Source of the DNA: Certhia americana
Taxonomy: Eukaryota > Chordata > Aves > Passeriformes > Certhiidae
Length of the DNA: 64,000 nt
Direction: 5' to 3'
Assembly: GCA_018697195.1 (NCBI GenBank)
Contig: JAGMWU010000040.1
Location: forward strand, 310,001-374,000
The notes under the pieces: generated by a model
Told to the model about the DNA's origin: nothing
Seen by the model: only the letters and a program-made list of their open reading frames with translations
Databases searched by the model: none
Made by a program: the position numbers and the translations under genes
Part shown: positions 1 through 11,915 of the stretch, piece after piece
How positions within the stretch are numbered: the first letter of the stretch is position 1
Layout of the letters: every line of letters starts with the position of its first letter

Positions 1-702
1 CTTATTCAACATACAATATCATCTCAAGGACCTTAATGCTTTTGCAGCTGTGTAACAGGTGAGGAGTTACATATATGCAGAGAATTTTCACTAGTGAATT
101 CTTCATTGTGCATGATGCAGGGTCATGGCTGTTCTTCATTCGTTTGGCAAATTGATTATCGCTCCTTAAAGCCTCTCAAGCAACACAAAGCAGACAGAAG
201 AATTACGAGCTAGTTTAGTGCATTTTACCTTGATAGAAAGAGCTGGTAGCTCAAAGAAGCAGGTATGAAATTATATATACACACATAGCCTTCAGCTTGA
301 GGCTTTCACTGAAAGCTGCATGACTAAATCAGAGGCTTATTAGTACCTTGCTGATGACTTTGCTTTGAAAATGTACTGAGGGAGGAAAAAAGTTGTTTGC
401 TACTGGCTAGGGGGATGTGTAGCTGGAATATTTATCAAACCACTCTAACTGGTTGACATATGTTATTCAAAGAGCAATCTTAAAAAGAAAAATTGACTGA
501 GGTATTACTGTGCTAAATGATTGAGTTTATCCTGTGTTTGTTACACATTTTACATTTGCTAAAATTATAAGCAAGATTTCATACCAAAATCCAAATCTAA
601 ATTTCATGCAGTGTCTGAGTTTGGGCATAGATATTCCAGTTTTGGTATTTGGTAGCTTTTCCATTATCTAACAGATTAGGGCAATTTGACACCCTGGCAC
701 AC
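1..702. other. unique AT-rich noncoding DNA, no gene seen
   Basis: No open frame of note, no recognisable repeat and no RNA gene is visible. The sequence is ordinary AT-rich single-copy-looking DNA that runs up to the first LTR. Confidence 0.6.
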
Positions 703-1280
703 TGCTGGGATTTTCCCTAGCTATGAACCAAGCCCCATACAGCCACTCCCCCACTTCCCCACCAGTAGGACTGGGGAGAGAACTGGCAGGGCAAAAGCTA
801 GAAAACTTGTGGGTCGAGCTTCAGACAGTTCAGTTTAATAGGAAAAGCAAAAACTACAAGTATCAGCAAAACAAAACAAGGAATTGTTTTGATTTGGTGC
901 TTCCCATGGGCAGGCAGGTATTCAGCCATCTCCAGGACAGCAAGCCCCATCACACATAACAGCAACTTGGGAAGACAAACATCATTGCTGCAAATGCCCC
1001 CCTTCTTCCTTCTTCCTGCAACTTTACATACTGAGCATGATGTCACATGGTCTGGATGTCCCTTTGGTCAGTTTTGGTCACCTGTCTGGGCTGTGTCTTC
1101 TCCCTGCCTTCCAAGCACCCCTGGCCATATGAAAAGCAGGAACGGCCTTGGCTCTGTGTAAGCTCTTCTCTGTATGGACATCTCTATATTATCAGCCCCG
1201 TGTTGAGCACAAATTGAGAAAACAGCCCCATACCAGCCACTGTGAAGAAAATTAGCTCTACTCCAGGCAAAACCAGCACA
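703..1280 (-). mobile_element. near full-length solo LTR of an avian endogenous retrovirus
   Basis: The minus strand begins TGTGCTGGTTTTGCC at 1280, which matches the start of a very common bird LTR family as I remember it. Family landmarks follow in order: the AAATTTTCTTCACAGTGGCTGG-like U3 start, the segment reading AAGGCCGTTCC near 1140, and an ATTAAA-type polyadenylation signal on the minus strand at 834-839. The expected TATA box near 1025 has decayed. The left end (TGCTGGGA, 703) aligns loosely to the usual CA end of the family. No retroviral internal region or second LTR is adjacent, so this is a solo LTR left by LTR-LTR recombination. No clear target-site duplication was found, which fits an old insertion. 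Open frames inside it on both strands are incidental. The family identification is from memory; the exact family name and age are not determined. Confidence 0.75.
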
Positions 1281-1617
1281 CGTATACGTACACACACATG
1301 GAACAGGAAGATTCTGCAGGCTGCATATAATGGATCTGATCTGTCCAGAGTATGACATTCCACATACAGCTGACTGTGGATACAAAATCGGTGTGCCTCA
1401 AATATATCAACACCACCAAAAGTCATGAAACCAAAACCATCCAGAAACAAGTATGTTTAATTTGCTAAATGCCTCCTGCATTGTCACAGATTCACTCTTG
1501 GAGACAAGTTCCCTAGGATATACACCTTCTGCTTTTCACACAGGAATACCAATCTGGAAGATAAAATCCAGTCAAGACACCTGTAAGGTTTAGTGAGAAC
1601 AAGACTAGACCAGATTA
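1281..1617. other. short unique spacer, no gene seen
   Basis: A (CA/TA)-rich start (CGTATACGTACACACAC) follows the LTR, then ordinary sequence. No coding or RNA feature is supported. Confidence 0.5.
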
Positions 1618-2125
1618 GACTAAGATAGAACACTAGGTTGGAAGAGACCTCAAGGATCACTTGATCCAACCTTTCTTGGTAAAAGCATCATCTAGACAAG
1701 GTGGGACAGTACCCTGTCCATCTGAATCTTAAAAATGTTTCAAAAAAAAAAAAAAAATCTCCACTTAAAAAGTATTGGAGAATCCTCCACTTCCCTGGGG
1801 AGATTATTCCAATGGCTGATTATTCTCATTGTGACCAACTTTTTTCCCATGTTCAATCAGAATGTCCCATGGAATGACTTATACCCATTACCCTTCCTCT
1901 TTTCCACATGACTATTGATAAAAAGGCAGATTTCATCTGTAGCCACCCCTGAATACTGGGACATGGCGATAAGGTCTCCCCTAAACCTTCTTTTTTCAAG
2001 GCTGTCCAAACCCAGATTTCTCAGCTTTGCCTCATAGGGTAGCTTTCCAGTCCTTTGATCATCTTTGTTGTGTCCCTTCTCTGTATCCTCTCCAGCCTGC
2101 TTCAATGAGCTATGATCCTGAGGCA
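1618..2125 (-). mobile_element. CR1 LINE 3' region, minus strand, interrupted by poly-A
   Basis: Read on the minus strand, this is the 3' untranslated part of a CR1 non-LTR retrotransposon. On the plus strand the typical landmarks appear in reverse order: AGGTTGGAAGAGACCT at 1634, TCCACTTCCCTGGGGAGAT near 1786, ATGGCGATAAGGTCTCCC near 1964, CTTTGATCATCTTTG near 2056, and CCTCTCCAGCC near 2090. An A-tract of about 17 bases (1741-1757) sits inside the element and was probably gained after insertion. The copy is 5'-truncated, as most CR1 copies are, and diverged. The minus-strand open frame over the right half is a by-product and not a gene. Confidence 0.85.
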
Positions 2126-4898
2126 AAAGGCCAGATCATCCTTTTAGGGCTGACACAGAATGAGGAGATGTTTAGGAATGCCGTTTTTTAATCAGTTGTA
2201 GGATAGAGTTTGCAAATTTTTTGAAAGTCAGTTTCATAATTTCCATGAGTTCATTAAATCATTTATTCAATCTATAGTGCCTTGTTTCAGAAAGTCACTA
2301 AATAGGTTTCTGTTAAGATTTCTGGCACATTATTTCATTGCAAAAGACTGACAGTATTCCCTCCCCTTCCCTGCCCCACCTTTTTTCTCCCTGAGAACTG
2401 CTGTATAACTAGGACTTCCAAAAATATTAATTTGCCCTCTGCTTGTCAAAATTCGTGTAGTGTTTTCAAGCACTGACAGCAGATACTTACAATTACATCA
2501 TTTGCCATTTGTTGGGGCCATTTCTTGCCCGTGTAAATAAGAATAGTAACACAATAAACTGGAAGAAAAGTCTGGTTTGAAAACTAGATGCCTCAATTGA
2601 AGATGTCACAGCAGAATCTGTACATTCACTATTTAATAACAGAATGCAAGTGGCAGCATTTGCAGACAGCAGATTATTTAGGTTGCTCAAGACTCAAAAA
2701 AAGACTGAGAGAATGTCAAAAGGAGAGATAAAACACAGTGACTGCTGTCATTCTATGACAAAAGCATTGTGTATACTGAATAGATAATTAGTGAGTGTAA
2801 AACTCCTGAAAGTAAGGGAAGAAAGATTTTGAATTAATTTAAGACATCGCTATAAATACCTACTACATTTTTGTCAGTAGTGAAGTACAAGGTAAACAGA
2901 AAGACCGAGGTAGCAAATAATTGAAAATACGTCATTAAATCAATTATAGACATTCATCAAAAATATAATTTTCCCTTCCCATCACTTTTGAGAGGGAAAT
3001 GCAGGCATACAAGAAATCCAAACACAAGTCTGTAGATAAAAGTCTGTATCCAAAGATAAGTCTGTAGGGGAACGGGCAGCTTTCAAGAGAAAATTAATGT
3101 ACAGAACAGAACTAATCAGTCCAAGGAACAGACTGAGAAACATGGCAGAAGTATACAAATTATGAATATCATGCCTAATAAGAACATCTACTTATTCATG
3201 TTCATTCTGCAATTACAAAACTCACTTAAACACAGATTTTAAAAAGTTGGGTAGCAAGATTTTAAAACCTCATATGAATATGATGATCTTCAAGACTAAC
3301 ATGAATGTTCAGATTCTGGGGGCAATGAGGACACTTTAAAGTGGGAAACAAAGAGCATAATTTTTTGTGTTTTGGTAGAATCCAAATTCATATGTGTTTC
3401 TAGAAGTCATGATTTTCTGCTGAATGTTGGTCATTCTTAGTGTCTCCCACTGCAATGGTTAATTTCCTAACTATCTAGGTCTGTGAGTTTGATCTGTTAT
3501 GGTAACTCCATTATGCTAAAATCAATTAAGTTATTAGCTTGTAGAGAATCTTTCTTTTTTTTCCTCCCCATGACACCATTACCCCTCTTCTAGAACAATC
3601 TGAAGTATTCTGGCAAATATTTGCACTACTCTGGAAAACAATAGTGTTTAGATATGGTTGGATGACGGAATTTCCATCTTCCCCCTAAAAGCAGGCACCG
3701 CACTTGAAGTAAATATTGTAACGGGGAAAATTAGTCATTTGTGCAGGAACCAACCTTAGTTTGAAGTTCCTTCTAAGGGTCCTTTTTCCATTGTTCCTTA
3801 GGCAAGCAACAGAGAGATGAACCCTATTTGGAAGCATAGACTGTGCCAGATGGAACAGGCTGGTTTAAAAATTGAAGGGATGCAAGGGCCTGTTTTCTGT
3901 AGGAGAGAAAGACAAAATGTTCTGCACTGCCAGCACTTATGAGCCCTTGTGTGCCTTGGTGCAGCAGGCATCAGTTGGCTTTCAACTGCTCTGACACCCA
4001 CTTTGGATGAGCTGCATCGAGTCCAGGAGTACCATCACAACTTAACGCTGCTTCCCAGTATTACCAGTGAGTGCAAAGTACTGGTCTTAATTTGCTGAAT
4101 TTAAAATTGTTAGGTCTAGTGCCTGAAATATTCAGTGAAAAGCTATCTGTGGGATGGTATGAACTCCACATACCACAAACATCAGTTCAGCTTCAGAAAA
4201 ACTCTCAAACTGACATTTCATGGTACTTTTTCTTAGAAGGAGTAATGGTGAAGGGAGGACAAAAATGAGCAGAAGCCTTAAGCCATTGAGTCTGAGAATC
4301 CCTTCTGTGTTAATGCCCAAGAACTATTAGGGTGTCATTAAGAAGGCATAAGGACTATGATGAGTTGCAGAGAACTGAAAGAATTAACTACACATGAAAG
4401 TTTCAATCTTTCTGATAATAATGACAGAAATCTCACCAAAATTTTCAGAAACATCTCAAAATTTTGTACAGCTTCTTACTGGACTAAACCCACTACTCTA
4501 TTCCCTCCCTTGTATAATAACCATCTCATAGCTGGCAGTTAATATGAAACAGCCATCAAATAAAGTGAGTTATAGTTAGTGATATGGGGTTCGATAAAAC
4601 TCCTATTTCAACTGGATATTCAACAATAATTTTATTTATTATTTGCATTCAGAGAAACTTGTAATATCTTTGCCTAGTTAGGACTTAGTTTCCATTCAGT
4701 AAGACGAAAAGTCCTTTATGAAATTGTAGACACACAGTTAATATCTGTAGTCAATTATTTTCCAAAATACACAACCACTTGTCTGCAGTATTATAGTGAT
4801 AAATAAGGGTTTCTTCTGTAACTCTGGATAGCTTTGTATATCTGGATAGCTATACTGTACAGGACTTACAAGAATATGAATCAGAAATGTATTCACAG
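2126..4898. other. unique noncoding DNA, no gene seen
   Basis: This is AT-rich DNA without recognised interspersed repeats. A small local repetition of the word AAGTCTGTA occurs three times between about 3027 and 3068. Open frames are under 70 codons and have no recognisable domain. Confidence 0.5.
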
Positions 4899-5174
4899 AC
4901 TACAGCTCCCTGAAAGGAAATTGTAGCAAGCTGAGCGTCAGCCTCTTCTCCCAGGCAACCTATGACAAAATGAGAGGAAATGGCCTCAAGCTGTGCCTTG
5001 AGGAATTTCTCCACAGAAAGGGTTTTTAATACTGGAATGGGCTGCCCAGCAAGGTGGTAGAGTCACCACTCCTGGAGGTGTTCAAGGTAAGACTGCTCAT
5101 GGCACTCAGTGTGATCCTAGGTTGGACTCAATCCCAGAGGCCTTTCTGAGCTAATTGATTTTGTGTGATTTTGT
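4899..5174 (+). mobile_element. CR1 LINE 3' end, plus strand
   Basis: The plus strand carries CR1 3' landmarks in the correct order: CTACAGCTCCCTGAAAGG, CTTCTCCCAGGCAACC, GAGGAAATGGCCTCAAGCTG, ATGGGCTGCCCAGC, TCCTGGAGGTGTTCAAGG and GGTTGGACTCAATCCC. It finishes in the short tandem tail GATTTTGTGTGATTTTGT, the hallmark of CR1 3' ends. The copy is heavily 5'-truncated and lacks any open reading frame of the element. It directly abuts the LTR fragment that follows. Confidence 0.9.
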
Positions 5175-5175
5175 C

Positions 5176-5375
5176 CTGCCCATGCCCCCTTCCTGTGCAC
5201 CTGTTCACTGCCAGAGCACAGGGCACAGAAATGATATTGATTTAGAGGAAAAGCTACTAGGCAACAACCAAAACATCAGTGTGTTATCAACACTGTTCTC
5301 ATACTGAATCCAAAACCCAGCTCTGTACCAGCTGCTAAGAAGAAAATTAACTCTGTCCCATTTGAAACTAGGACA
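5176..5375 (-). mobile_element. avian ERV LTR fragment (U3 part), minus strand
   Basis: The minus strand starts TGTCCTAGTTTC at 5375. It continues through the U3 motif that reads GAAGAAAATTAACTCTGTCCC on the plus strand near 5338 and the segment AACATCAGTGTGTTATCAAC at 5271-5290. These match the 5' part of the LTR superfamily seen at 703-1280, but a distinct subfamily. Only about 200 bp remain: the poly(A)-signal/U5 side is missing, and the fragment stops where the CR1 3' tail ends. The left boundary is approximate. Confidence 0.65.
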
Positions 5376-5834
5376 AACCACAACCAGGCTGCACATATTA
5401 TAGTTTTTCCTGTCATTTACACTCAAAACACTTCTCTGAACTAGTTCAAATAGTATGATCTCTAATTTATTCTTTATGCATATTTTCAAGTAATCCGTAG
5501 ACTGAGCATGAGAATGTGGTAATTTTTTGAGAATTTTTGAATTCTGTAAGGACAAAAATGTATCTAAATGCATTATCCTGAGCCCTCTTCAGTTTTTTCT
5601 CTGAGGGAGTTGTGTGGGCTAGTGTTATGGAAAAACACACTATACAAATGGAACCACACCACTTGAAGAAATTAAGGACTTTGAAGGACTGGAAAAGCAT
5701 CCCATCTTTCTATCATGATGACAGTAATAATATGTTCAGTTAGAGCTCTTGAATATGATCAAGAGAATCAGATGCTGGTGTTGTTACTAATAGCTGCAGC
5801 CCTTTATCAATTTGACTAGGTAAAGGAATCTATT
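5376..5834. other. unique spacer, no gene seen
   Basis: This is AT-rich sequence between two repeat clusters. Minus-strand open frames of 77 and 122 codons overlap here. They have no recognisable domain, and the longer one runs into the LTR fragment, so neither is called. Confidence 0.45.
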
Positions 5835-6105
5835 GAGGAAGAGTATGATAGATTATACAAAGGCTGGTTTATACTCAGAAATTAAGTGCCATGAAGTGAA
5901 TGATGTCTCTCAGGAGTCTGTACTGGGACCAGTAATATTTTCATCAATTACTTACCCAGTGGGATCCTGGGAAACACTCAGGGTCAGACTGGATGGGGCT
6001 CTGATCAATCTAATCTAGTTGAAGGTGTCCCTGCTCATTTCAGGGGGCGGACCAGAGGGCCTATAAGGGTCCTTTCCAACCCAAATTATTCCATGGTTCT
6101 ACAAC
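5835..6105 (+). mobile_element. CR1 LINE with reverse-transcriptase remnant joined to 3' end
   Basis: Two CR1 parts lie together in the plus orientation. Around 5905-5955 the translation reads VSQESVLGPVIFSSI, a decayed form of the CR1 reverse-transcriptase segment normally reading close to PQGSVLGPVLFN. From about 5960 the CR1 3' end follows (CAGACTGGATGGGGCTCTGA, TCTAGTTGAAGGTGTCCCTG, AGGGTCCTTTCCAACCC). The rest of the reverse-transcriptase frame that should lie between them is absent, so this copy has an internal deletion or rearrangement as well as 5' truncation. It is not functional: the open frame is only about 60 codons and runs out into the untranslated part. Confidence 0.8.
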
Positions 6106-9100
6106 TTTATGAAATACTGTGTTTGAAGTTTGCTATAAATAATTGGAATAGGAAGTCAAAACATGGCTCTTCCTACAGTGATGCTTCTGAGCAACCTTTT
6201 AGAGTCTCTAAAAACAAAGTCTGTTTGAAAAATAAAGTGAGCAATCTGTTATCGTACTAGAGCCCAGACTAAGCCGTTCAATAGTTCCCTCATTTACTAG
6301 AACTTGCATCATAAGAAGAAATTTTCTGTAATTAAAATAGTTACTTATATCATACCTGCTTAAATGGCACTAGCAGAGTCCCTGTATGACAGATACCCGG
6401 TATTTCTGGTGTTGACAGATTTTCAAAAAATGCCATCCATCAGTCTTGGCATAGTTACTCCTATTGAAATAGGAGCCACGCATGTTAACTCAACAAGTAC
6501 ATAGCATTTAAGGTTTAATCAAAGTAATTCTATTTTTGAATTTTTGATTGACAGACTCTTTTTTCTGCTCCCTTAACTCAGCTACATCATTATTAGCACA
6601 CACACTTCTGATCAGCATATCAGTAAATTTCTAGGTTGATCTAACCACGGTTTACCCACACAAGAGGGTAATATTATTGTTCGCAATGCAGATCCATTAA
6701 CCCCACCGCATAACAAATCAGGCTGCTGTGTTCCAGGCATGTAGACCCTCCCTGCAAAGAAAAGTTCATTTGGTTGTTAAAACCAAATAATAATAAACAG
6801 ATTTATGTTCATAAGTATTTCTCACAAGTATTCTCACTCATATTCACAAGTATTTCACACTCATATTCGTCTGAAGGCAAAATGCACTTCCGAGAGTTTC
6901 GTTGTTCTTAGCATGAGCTGTGAGCTGATATAAATAAAATCAAAGAAGATATGTGTTCAAACTTTGAGGATGGCTATCAAAATTGGAAGCAACTGTTAAA
7001 TCAGAAGCCAGAAGCTTCAAAATACTGGCATTCAAGACTGATTCTTTATAGTACAAGATTTCTTTTTCTGGGTACATGCAAATCATTCATTCACATATAA
7101 AATGCATGAAATGTTGAAGTTCACCTTTTGGAAACCTACCTTGACTTCCACTACTAGTAAGCTTACTCTCATCATCACAAAAGCTTACTGAGTACTAAAT
7201 GCAGGGTCCTGTACTTCCAAAATAATTCATACTCCATTTAATTTATTTTTTTTTTTTTAAGAATCACTCTAAGTAGGGATTAGTTTAAAACATACAGAGA
7301 GTGTGAAAAGTACTGAAGAAATTAATGGGTTTCTTTGTATGTGACATTTTCAGTCCAAGTTCTCTCACTGCTACAATATCTGCCTAGCACTTTGCAGTCA
7401 TGCTTTCTCAGTGGTGCTGATATTCTTGTACTACACAACACCACTATCTGTGCAGAAAGCCTCAATTATTTTGGGGCACTTGGTCAGAGATAAGCTCAGC
7501 AAAAGCTATCCTGTTGTTTAGAGAGGGGAGTATGTCATTGCAGAAGGGACTGTGACCATTGCCTGCCAACTGTGTTGATAAAACATGAAGTGGGAGTACA
7601 GTGAGGATTCAACTTTTGATCATGACTTTCCAAAATAATGTTACACATCATTATACACATCACAGAGGAACAGACAATTATGCAAGATACTTCACAGAAC
7701 TCCTTTTTTCCTCGGGAATTGTATGCATGTGAGACAGCATGAGGGACAGAAATGACAACCCTGCTGCAGTAAGGGGACAACAGCGAGCTGTGCTCATTTC
7801 AATGCTTGAGAGTCCTTGAAGCAAAAAACCCAAAGCAACAGCCATAGGAGAGATGAAAGCTAGCACAACCAGCAGTGTCAATGCTAATGAGGGAAGACTA
7901 TCAATGCAAACTCTCTGTTGGCCACATCAGTAGGACAATGAAGCTCAATCTGCTGAATGTTCCAAAAATAAAATGACAAATTAAGCATCATCTAACGTTT
8001 CTAAGAGTATGACAACAGCTTTTATGCTTCCTGTCTAAAACCATATATTATTGTGGAACACATGTAAATACACATTGTGCATCACAGTGCCATTCTTCCC
8101 CCATAAAAATACACCAGCCAAAGTGTGGCACGCATAAATGAGAAGGTTTGAAAACTGCTAGCAAAAATAGCAAGGAAATAAAATATACAGTGGATATAAT
8201 TTCTGTTGGCTACCTTCACAAACCAGTTGATGGACAAATATTAAAAAACATCTCTACAGATGTCCTACAGGTGACAAACAATTCATTTTACTAGTGATCT
8301 GTAATGCTTGGGATTTTAAATTTGAATCAATAGGTGTGTTCCATTACCACCAAAAGATCAGAGAAAAGAATAAATGTCCCACTTACTGAGGGAAAGTACA
8401 GTGTCTCATGAAAGAGAATGGTTATGAGAAGGCCTGATTATAGGTAGAGAACCAGCTGATACTGCTGCAGCTTAATCAAATATCACAGGTATTTTATAGG
8501 GCAAAAGGAAAGCATCTGTATTATGGAGAAGAGATTTGTAACCTGCACCTTCCAATACTTACCCAACTAAAGCAGCAGGTGTATGAAGACCTAAAGATCT
8601 TGCAAGAAGCTGCATAAATTTAACCCACTGCACATTTTGAATCACAGCATGCTGTGTTTTGTCTTGGGAGAAGCACAACTAATTACATCAGTAGTTCTAT
8701 TTTGCAAATGTTTTCTTGATCAACTTGGCACATGGAACACTCAACAGCACAACAACCATATTTAGAAGAATTATGATGAACAAAAAGCTGATCTGCAGAC
8801 CTTGGCGAAGGTACTGTTACTTAATCTCCAAAACAGGTCAGTAATTTGTCACATCAGCCCTTTTATGAACCATCAACCTCATTACCATAGTTCACTGCAC
8901 AAGGTACCCTTGGGGGTCCAGTGCTAATAGTGTGCTGAGAGAGGTAAGACACACAGTCCAAACTCCCTCATTATAGATCCACTTTAAGGAAACACTTACA
9001 TATTAGGGTGAAACAAGCATTACATTTAGAAAAACAAAAATCAATACAAGGAACCCAAAAGCTAAATGTGTTTTTTCAGGTAATACCATCAAAATTAACT

Positions 9101-10974
9101 CTGAGAAGCAGCCCAGGAAACTACTCATGTGACAAGGAGCATTGATCCAGCTGTTAGCAAGCCTGTATGAATGGCATCATTATGCACTCACCCTTACTGG
9201 TAAAGAGACGGCATGAGAGAAGAACTGCATCTTTGAACAGGAACGTGCTTTAAAACAAAGGATAAAAAGGATCTTCAGTTTTACTTGTATGTCTGTACTA
9301 CTCTCCATGTGTAAATGACAAGTGCCTAAGGCCTCAAGCCTTTAAGCTGCTGGCTATTCTGGGGAGCTCTTACTGCTTTTATTGAGTTTATTGGAGCTAA
9401 GGGTATTTAGTGCCATCTTGGTATCACTGATACAATTTTGCCCTTGTGAAGCTTTGAAATCTCTGGTGTGGGAAAGCAGATTTAATTAAATTTTATTAAA
9501 AACATTAAATATTCTAAATAGGTATCACATCTCAATTTTCTTTTTGGATGTAGCCACTGTTAAGTAAATAAGAAGACCATCAGTCTTATTCTTATGAATG
9601 AAGCTAAGTGAGAGAAAACTTAAAGTAAAATCAGTTTGCTGGCAATAACAAATACTTCTTTCTCTTCAATATCTCAGAAGTAGATCACCCCAATACCTCT
9701 AGTGCTTTCTCTCTTGTAAAGCCACTTGCTTTTTTACTCTTAAATTTCATCATGGTCCTGTTGTTCTCTTTGTGGCACTACTGTAGTATTCAGTAGGGAA
9801 AGGGTAATGTATTTAGTGTCTGATGTAACATTTTGAGAATTTAATAGACACGATTTTTGTGTCAACTTTACATTTTCACTTTATCCCTAGATCTGAAAAC
9901 AACTTACCCATGAAGAGAAAAAAAAAAAAAAAAATTGTTAAGACACCAGAAAAGCTGAAAGAAGATTTGTTGCTCATTTCTACAATTTTATAGGCCATTA
10001 TTTTTCTTAAAATTTAAGTGGATTCAGATCAAACTTCCCTCATATAAATTTTATTTGTTTTCATAAAACACCAGTGATACAAAATAGCCTCTGTGGAGAA
10101 GTTTATTCTTTATAACCTACTGTGACTAGGTGTACTAGTACTACTTTTCTTCAGAAAATAATGTTGAGTGAAAGGAGGTGGATGAGCAACAGGTCATAGA
10201 AGGCTGGACAAAACACCCCACATTTCAATTACATTTCGATAACTTAAAAAGAAGATACGGTAAAGCAAAATTTTCAAGTTCTGAAAATTTAGGTACACTG
10301 AAGTTTTAAGTTACACTGAGTTACATCAAATTACCTTGAAGGCTGGTAGGTGAGGAAGAGGTGAGGATCTGCACAGATCCTGAAAAAATGTGTTAATTTA
10401 CTTTTCTTTAACTGCCCCAAAATAATGGAAGCAGTGTCTTGCTTTGGTTTACTGACTCTTATCCCTGAGGCAGAGAATACAACTGAAGAAAAAACTGTGA
10501 CCAAATCTCAGAAAGTGTAATGCATTGATAGGACTGAAAAGCATTGTGAACTGCTTTTGTATTTGTGTGATAGTTCATGTAAAAAACCCCATCAGAATAA
10601 ATTGAAAAATGCATTTACTGTCTCCAACACTTCAGTTCTTATATGAAGAATATCTCAAGTTGCACGAAAAAAACCCTGAAACAACATACAGAAGGGAAAT
10701 GTGTGATGTCAGCGATAAAGATATTTCAGTTATGATTGAATGAAGAAGGGTTTTTTGAAAGTAGAGTTATTCTTGAGTAGCATGAGGCCTTCTCTCTCCT
10801 CTTTGCCCTCTTTTTCAGCACTCAAAGCCCTGGCAGAAGTAATTTTGAAGCTTTCTCTTGAGGCAAGAGCGAGACAAATCACAGCACCAACAGCCTTGAT
10901 TTAATTAAAGGGGAGAGTATTTCTTTTAAAGCACCCTCCTTGACTACTTGAGGAACAAAGGACACAAAAAGCAG
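6106..10974. other. unique AT-rich noncoding DNA, no gene seen
   Basis: Nearly 5 kb hold no recognised transposon and no credible open frame. Minor features are a small imperfect duplication at 6824-6868, an A-tract of 17 at 9918-9934, and the TTTAATTAAATTTTATTAAA stretch at 9480. Two overlapping minus-strand frames near 7.5-7.9 kb (81 and 67 codons) have no domain signature and are treated as chance. Confidence 0.5.
6824..6868. repeat. imperfect tandem duplication of about 22 bp
   Basis: The word CACAAGTATTCTCACTCATATT is followed directly by CACAAGTATTTCACACTCATATT. This is a two-copy local duplication, preceded by a partial third copy (ATAAGTATTTCT). Confidence 0.7.
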
Positions 10975-11915
10975 AGTAACACCGGTGGGGCTCGAAATAC
11001 TCACGAGGATCTGTGCAAAACAAAGCGCTCGGTGCTGAGGAGAGCCCAAAAGGGAACGACAAAACCAGCAGCAGTACCTGATGGTAGGAGCTTGCTGAAG
11101 CTCGGAGTGCTCCTGGTGCCGTGGCGATGCTCCCCGTTCTGTCCATGGGAATGCTCCCGGTGCCAGTGGCTATGTTCCCCGTTCTGTCCATGGGAATGCT
11201 CCCGGTGCCAGTGGCGATGTTCCCCGTTCTGTCCCTGAGAGTGCTCCTGGAGTGCTGTGCCTCACGCAGGTGGCCCCACAGGTGCCCTGGACATGTGCCA
11301 CTCCAGGTGTGAGCTCCCAGCCCTCAGCCTCCCCAGGACGGCCTCAGGAAAAGCATTTCTGGATTGCCCGGGATGAGAGTGAACCGGTGGCTGAGCGTAC
11401 CAAGGGCCCTGTGCTCCTGGAAGGAGGGACAGGAAGAAATACAACCTTCACCTGTCCCCTTGCTGCCCGAGCTCAAGGCAGGTGTTCGAGCACGTTCTCC
11501 TGTACTTGAGTGAGTGTTTCCTGGCAGAGCCCAGCCTGTGAGTCTTTTTGGAGCTGGGCAGGGTTGGAGGCAGAGGGCTGGGAGCAGCTGGGGCAGGGGT
11601 TGAACGGGGCAGGTGGTGCTGGGTGAGGGCCAGCTCTTTGCCCCGAGCGGGGTCTGTGGGCCAGAGGGGCCCGCTCTGCACCCCTGCCCCTTCAGCAGCT
11701 CTGCCGCGGTACCAGAGGGGGCTGCAGCTCCTCTGGTGTACACCAGCCTTCAAGGGAGCTCCCCACGGGCTGTAACTTCGTGTGAGCTGGCTCCTGAGGA
11801 AATGGCATCGAGCTAAAAACCGCCTTTGTTTCCTCACCCACTGCACTGCTCGGTGGCCTTACCTGGGCCCCCGGGGCTGAGTGCAGGCCGGTGGCATGCC
11901 ATGAGACCTCCAGGC
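10975..11915. other. isolated GC- and CpG-rich island of about 0.9 kb
   Basis: Base composition changes sharply from AT-rich to GC-rich near 10975 and back near 11915-11950. Many CpG dinucleotides are present (CTCGAAATACTCACGAGG, AAGCGCTCGG, CCCCGAGCGGGG, CTGCCGCGGTACC). Long open frames occur on both strands at once, which follows from the low stop-codon density of GC-rich DNA and is not evidence of a gene. No protein family is recognisable in any frame. Possibilities are a CpG-island promoter of an unseen transcript, a GC-rich repeat or LTR I do not recognise, or a piece of GC-rich DNA transposed from elsewhere. A 45-bp minisatellite sits inside. Confidence 0.6.
11115..11248. repeat. 45-bp minisatellite, three copies
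   Basis: Three consecutive units start at 11115, 11159 and 11204, each beginning GGTGCC and including CCCCGTTCTGTCC. The first unit lacks one base (44 bp) and the last is diverged at its end. Because 45 is a multiple of three, open frames read through with 15-residue periodicity. This produces apparent repeat proteins on the plus strand that should not be taken as real. Confidence 0.85.
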
